A stretch of 16,537 bases of DNA from Verrucomicrobiota bacterium (GTDB lineage: Bacteria > Verrucomicrobiota > Verrucomicrobiia > Chthoniobacterales > UBA10450): contig QHOD01000083.1 of the NCBI GenBank assembly GCA_003218615.1, forward strand, positions 1-16,537. The letters are read 5' to 3'. Of the stretch, positions 13,197 through 16,537 are shown piece by piece. Position numbers and translations under genes: made by a program. The stretch's first letter is position 1. Each line of letters opens with the position of its first letter. Under the pieces are notes generated by a model. It was given only the letters and a program-made list of their open reading frames with translations, had not been told where the DNA came from and did no database searches.

Positions 13197-14339
13197 ATGA
13201 ATATATTCACCCGTTACATCCTGGTTCCATTTCTACTTGCAACCGCCGGCCCATTCGTTCTTCCAGCAAGCGCGCAAGATATCGTGGTCGGCGAATTCGC
13301 ATCGCTCACTGGCAGCGAAGCAACTTTCGGGGTCAACTCGAGTAACGGCGTCGAGCTGGCCAAAGAGGAAATCAATAACGCCGGTGGGCTGCTGGGCGGA
13401 CGCAAGATCAAAATCGTTATGGAGGACGACCAATCCAAGCCTGGTCAACCCTCCGCCGCGGTCAAAAAATTAGTCGCCAGCGACAACGCGATTGCGATTG
13501 TCGGGGAAATCGCCAGCTCGCGGTCGCTCGAAGCCGCGCCAATTTGCCAGAACGCGAAAATTCCGATGATCTCGCCGGGATCGACAAATCCTTCCGTTAC
13601 GGAAAAAGGAGATTACATCTTTCGTGTCTGCTTCATCGATCCCTTCCAAGGGACGGTGATGGCGAAATTCGCGCTCGATAATCTGCATGCGAAGAAAATT
13701 GCGATTTTGCAGGATGTGAAGAGCGATTACTCAAAAGGCTTGGCACAGTTTTTTAAGGAATACTTTACCAGTCATGGCGGACAAATCGTAACCGACCTGT
13801 CTTACACTGGCGGCGGCACGGATAAGGATTTTCGGGCGCAGCTTACCAAAATCAAAACCGGGCAGCCCGACGCGATCTTTATTCCCGGTTATTACACGGA
13901 GGCAGGGTTGATTGCGAAACAGGCTCGCTCCTTAGGCATTAAAGTCCCGTTGCTCGGTGGCGACGGCTGGGATTCGCCGAAATTGACTGAGATTGGGGGC
14001 GCCGCTTTGGACGGCTGTTATTTTTCGACGCATTTCTCGGTGCAGGACAAAAACCCGAAGGTGCAGGATTTCGTAAAAAAATACCAAGCGAAATTTCACG
14101 CTCTACCCGATGGCATGGCGCCGCTGGGTTACGATGCCATGATGATCCTCGGTCAAGCGATCAACACAGCAGGCTCGACTGACGGAACAAAGATTCGCGA
14201 CGCGCTCGCAAGCGTGAAAGATTATCCTGGAGTTACGGGCAACATCACGATCGACGAGAAGCGGAATGCTAAAAAAGCCGCAGTTGTTCTCGAGGTGAAG
14301 GGAAGCAAAGCCAACTTCGTCGCGAGCGTTCCTCCTTGA
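13197..14339 (+). CDS. livK: Branched-chain amino-acid ABC importer, periplasmic binding protein
   Basis: This 380-residue type-I periplasmic binding protein (Leu/Ile/Val-binding family) delivers substrate to the LivHM permease. Residues 1-26 are a Sec signal peptide with a likely cut after ASA (PASAQD). There is no lipobox cysteine, so it is soluble in the periplasm. The fold is seen in IVVGEFASLTGSEATFGV (29-46), the family's SNGVELAKEEINNAGGLLGG (49-68), IAIVGEIASSRSLEAAP (99-115) and IPMISPGSTNP. The second lobe includes DAIFIPGYYTEAGLIAKQAR and LLGGDGWDSPKL. Substrates of this family also include other amino acids, amides and urea, so specificity is not fixed. The first 97 nt upstream hold no gene and a short palindrome, AATGGAACCATT, at 13141-13152. 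livH follows after 234 nt. Confidence 0.92.
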   Translation: MNIFTRYILVPFLLATAGPFVLPASAQDIVVGEFASLTGSEATFGVNSSNGVELAKEEINNAGGLLGGRKIKIVMEDDQSKPGQPSAAVKKLVASDNAIAIVGEIASSRSLEAAPICQNAKIPMISPGSTNPSVTEKGDYIFRVCFIDPFQGTVMAKFALDNLHAKKIAILQDVKSDYSKGLAQFFKEYFTSHGGQIVTDLSYTGGGTDKDFRAQLTKIKTGQPDAIFIPGYYTEAGLIAKQARSLGIKVPLLGGDGWDSPKLTEIGGAALDGCYFSTHFSVQDKNPKVQDFVKKYQAKFHALPDGMAPLGYDAMMILGQAINTAGSTDGTKIRDALASVKDYPGVTGNITIDEKRNAKKAAVVLEVKGSKANFVASVPP

Positions 14340-14385
14340 AAGGCTGATTGTTGATGGTTCAATCGGGACAGACTCGCGGAATGTT

Positions 14386-14400
14386 CGCTTTCAAAAAGCG
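14386..14400 (+). terminator. Small hairpin after livK (possible attenuator)
   Basis: CGCTTT (14386-14391) and AAAGCG (14395-14400) form a 6-bp stem with a CAA loop, 47 nt after the livK stop. No T-run follows, so it is at best a partial stop or an mRNA-stabilising structure. Such structures can keep binding-protein mRNA more abundant than permease mRNA. The rest of the 14340-14573 gap shows no gene I can support. A 27-codon frame from ATG 14381 has no coding signs. Confidence 0.25.
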
Positions 14401-14573
14401 GGATGTCTGGCAACAAGGAAGATTTTCCAAACGTGGTTTTACGAACAGATGCGATTTCCTTTAGATGACCATTTTGGCCTGACGAATCAGATGCGCCAGC
14501 GGCGGTCTCGGAAACTGTAGCGTCGACAGAGCCCTTTTCGACCAACCATCATTCGCCAACGATCGACTTTCTC

Positions 14574-15488
14574 GTGTCCTCGACCGAATTCATTCAACAG
14601 CTCATCAACGGGCTCTCATTAGGCGCGTTCTATGCGCTCATCGCGCTCGGTTACACCATGGTCTACGGCGTGTTGCGTTTCATCAACTTTGCCCATGGAG
14701 ACGTCTTCATGATCGGCGCTTTCAGCGGTTACTATCTGAGCCCGCGGGTCCTGCCATATTTTACCGGGGGACTCACACCACTCGGACCAGTCGCAGTGTT
14801 GATCTTGACAATGCTGATTTGCGCTTTGCTTGGAATCGCTATTGAGAAACTCGCTTATCGTCCCTTGCGCAGCCGGCCAAAACTTACCGTGCTCATCACT
14901 GCAATTGGCGTCTCGTTATTCCTCGAGTACGGCGGCCAGTTTGTTTTCGGGGCGGACCCGAAGTCATTTCCCGAATTAATGCCGGATCGCGCGCTTGAGG
15001 GAACGGGCGCGCTGACAATCACGACGACGCAGGTCGCAGCATTCGTCGTCACGATTATTTTGCTGGTTGCGCTGACTTTCATTGTTAAGCGCACAAGACT
15101 TGGAATGGCGATGCGCGCGCTCTCCAATAACCCCACCGCGGCGGCGCTCATGGGAGTTAACATAGACACCGTGATTTCATTCACATTCGGTCTCGGGAGC
15201 GCGCTTGCGGGCGCGGCCGGAATTTTGTTTGCGCTCAGTTATCCATCAATCGATCCGCTCATGGGGCTCTTGCCAGGAATCAAAGCGTTTGTCGCAGCTG
15301 TGCTCGGCGGCATCGGAAACATTCCCGGCGCCGCTGTGGGTGGACTCATTCTTGGGGTGGTAGAAACATTTGTCGGCGGGTCAGTTTTTTCGACATATCG
15401 CGACGCAATCGCGTTCTCGCTTCTCATTGTGATTTTGCTCTTTCGTCCAGCTGGTATTTTTGGACGAACGCAGGTTGAAAAGGTTTAG
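14574..15488 (+). CDS. livH: Branched-chain amino-acid ABC importer permease LivH
   Basis: This 304-residue inner-membrane permease subunit has about eight helices. Family marks are LINGLSLGAFYALIALGYTMVYGVLRFINFAHGDVFMIGAF at about 11-51, which is nearly invariant in LivH, then AYRPLRSRPKLTVLITAIGVSLFLE, the ABC-contact loop RTRLGMAMRALSNNPTAAALMGVN, and GIKAFVAAVLGGIGNIPGA near the end. It pairs with LivM to form the membrane channel, and LivK supplies substrate. Translation seems to start at GTG 14574: no ATG is in frame upstream before a TGA at 14466, and the conserved start of LivH lies here. No Shine-Dalgarno is obvious. The livM ATG follows 30 nt after the stop. Confidence 0.94.
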   Translation: MSSTEFIQQLINGLSLGAFYALIALGYTMVYGVLRFINFAHGDVFMIGAFSGYYLSPRVLPYFTGGLTPLGPVAVLILTMLICALLGIAIEKLAYRPLRSRPKLTVLITAIGVSLFLEYGGQFVFGADPKSFPELMPDRALEGTGALTITTTQVAAFVVTIILLVALTFIVKRTRLGMAMRALSNNPTAAALMGVNIDTVISFTFGLGSALAGAAGILFALSYPSIDPLMGLLPGIKAFVAAVLGGIGNIPGAAVGGLILGVVETFVGGSVFSTYRDAIAFSLLIVILLFRPAGIFGRTQVEKV

Positions 15489-15518
15489 GCACGGCATGTC
15501 CGTGTCGCGAGCGCATCA

Positions 15519-16537
15519 ATGAACTACCGACACATCAAGAAATGGCTGCTGCTCGCTGCGATTATCGTTAGCGCAGTCGCGTCACAATTTTCAGGTGCGA
15601 TCAACGCGTATTATTTGCAGGTCATTATCTTTATTGGAATCAACATCATCCTCGCGGTCGGTCTCAATATCATCAACGGTTATACTGGGCAATTTTCGCT
15701 GGGGCATGCTGGTTTCATGGCGATCGGCGCGTATGTCTCGGCGTATCTTTCCACCGAACACAGTGCTGGTTTTTTCCGCGCGCTCGGCGGCACAAATTTT
15801 TTCAGCATTAGCGTGCTTTTTGCAGGCGTGTTGATTGCCGGCGGGCTTGCCGCCGCCGTTGCCGGCCTAATTGTTGGCGTACCTTCGCTGCGATTAAAGG
15901 GCGATTACCTTGCGATCGTCACCCTCGGCTTCGGCGAAATCATCCGAGTGGTGATTCAAAATACGGACGCGGTGGGCGGCCCGCGCGGCTATAGCGGGAT
16001 CGCAAGTTACACGACTCTGTTTTGGACTTACTCGATTGTCGCGATCACGATCTACGTTGTTGTGAGCTTGATCGATTCCACTTACGGCCGCGGCTTTCTC
16101 ACGGTGCGGGATGACGCGGTCGCAGCGGAAGCCGTCGGAATTAATCCTACGCGCTACAAAGTTACCGCCTTCGTGCTCGGCGCTTTTTTTGCAGGCATTG
16201 CCGGTGGTCTTTACGCCCACAGCACAACGTACATCAATCCAAGCGGATTCGATTTCCAGCGATCCATCGAGATTGTGATCATGGTCATTCTCGGCGGAAT
16301 GGGCAGCACAGTCGGTGTGACTTTCGCCGCAATTTTGCTGACGTTGCTGCTGGAATATTTGCGTTTTGTTTCGGGTTACCAATGGCTTCCGGAAATCGTC
16401 CGGCGCATTGCGGCGAATCGCGTCATCATTTATTCACTCGTCCTGATCGCGCTGATGCTGTTGCGTCCGCAAGGGCTCTTCGGCTGGTTGCCGCGAAGAG
16501 GAGTCCCAGTCGGCAGCGCCAGGGTCAAGCGAACGAA
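15519..16537 (+). CDS. livM: Branched-chain amino-acid ABC importer permease LivM (3' end beyond window)
   Basis: This is the second permease subunit, partner of LivH. From ATG 15519 the frame is open to the window end (339 codons), so the stop lies outside. Conserved parts include GLNIINGYTGQFSLGHAGFMAIGAY, RLKGDYLAIVTLGFGEIIRVVI, the ABC-contact stretch GRGFLTVRDDAVAAEAVGIN, then FFAGIAGGLYAH and VIMVILGGMGSTVG. The final LLRPQGLFG marks the usual C-terminal end of LivM, so only a short tail is probably missing. A 5-bp hairpin (CACGG 15490-15494, CCGTG 15500-15504) lies in the 30-nt gap after livH. livG and livF ATPases are expected next, by family convention. The start has only a weak purine stretch (GCGAG) ahead of it. 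Confidence 0.93.
   Translation, partial: MNYRHIKKWLLLAAIIVSAVASQFSGAINAYYLQVIIFIGINIILAVGLNIINGYTGQFSLGHAGFMAIGAYVSAYLSTEHSAGFFRALGGTNFFSISVLFAGVLIAGGLAAAVAGLIVGVPSLRLKGDYLAIVTLGFGEIIRVVIQNTDAVGGPRGYSGIASYTTLFWTYSIVAITIYVVVSLIDSTYGRGFLTVRDDAVAAEAVGINPTRYKVTAFVLGAFFAGIAGGLYAHSTTYINPSGFDFQRSIEIVIMVILGGMGSTVGVTFAAILLTLLLEYLRFVSGYQWLPEIVRRIAANRVIIYSLVLIALMLLRPQGLFGWLPRRGVPVGSARVKRT

Noticed and set aside
15894..16382. 162-codon minus-strand frame
   Set aside because: It is antisense to the conserved core of livM and has no family features.

Overview
The window reads as a chromosomal segment of a Gram-negative bacterium. It carries lipid A genes, periplasmic signal peptides, a GDP-fucose synthase and a LivKHM importer. 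Moderate GC, palindromic 'filler' repeats in many gaps, and a ribBA-ribH-nusB-ftsY run suggest a soil Verrucomicrobiota member (Chthoniobacterales/Spartobacteria-like). That assignment is inference: there is no rRNA or other taxonomic marker here, and it rests partly on remembered resemblance of the repeats to those in Verrucomicrobiota genomes.

Layout. (1) 1-100: palindromic non-coding sequence. (2) 121-5649, all on the minus strand. In transcription order: ribBA (riboflavin, two-domain), a repeat-filled gap, ribH, nusB, ftsY (SRP receptor), a major-facilitator transporter, and a membrane-anchored methionine-R-sulfoxide reductase (msrB). ribH to the transporter is tightly packed and probably one operon. 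(3) 5761-6417, minus: a secreted protein of unknown function, separated from ribBA by an inverted-repeat element. (4) 6576-10226, plus: GDP-L-fucose synthase (fcl), a Gfo/Idh/MocA oxidoreductase, lpxB broken into two pieces, and a KynB-like cyclase. (5) 10256-11830: a 117-bp terminal-inverted-repeat element whose right end supplies the apparent start codon of an ArnT/GT83-like membrane glycosyltransferase. (6) 11877-13072: a HIT-family hydrolase/phosphorylase overlapping by 4 nt a small membrane-anchored protein of unknown function. (7) 13197-16537: branched-chain amino-acid-type ABC importer genes, livK (binding protein), livH and livM (permeases; livM runs off the end). The ATPases livG/livF would be expected just beyond.

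How the genes fit together. The centre of the window is envelope-oriented: GDP-fucose supply, the lipid A disaccharide step, a possible UDP-GlcNAc-modifying oxidoreductase next to lpxB, and a lipid-linked-sugar glycosyltransferase. The minus-strand block is housekeeping (riboflavin, transcription antitermination, membrane protein targeting).

The most unusual points are these. lpxB lacks about 50 central residues and changes frame, yet has a TGATG stop/start overlap at the break. ftsY has an in-frame insertion encoded by a palindrome. The HIT protein has lost both halves of a probable zinc site together. A small repeat appears to have donated a start codon. I found no CRISPR array, tRNA, rRNA, integrase, transposase or convincing new multi-gene defence or biosynthetic system.
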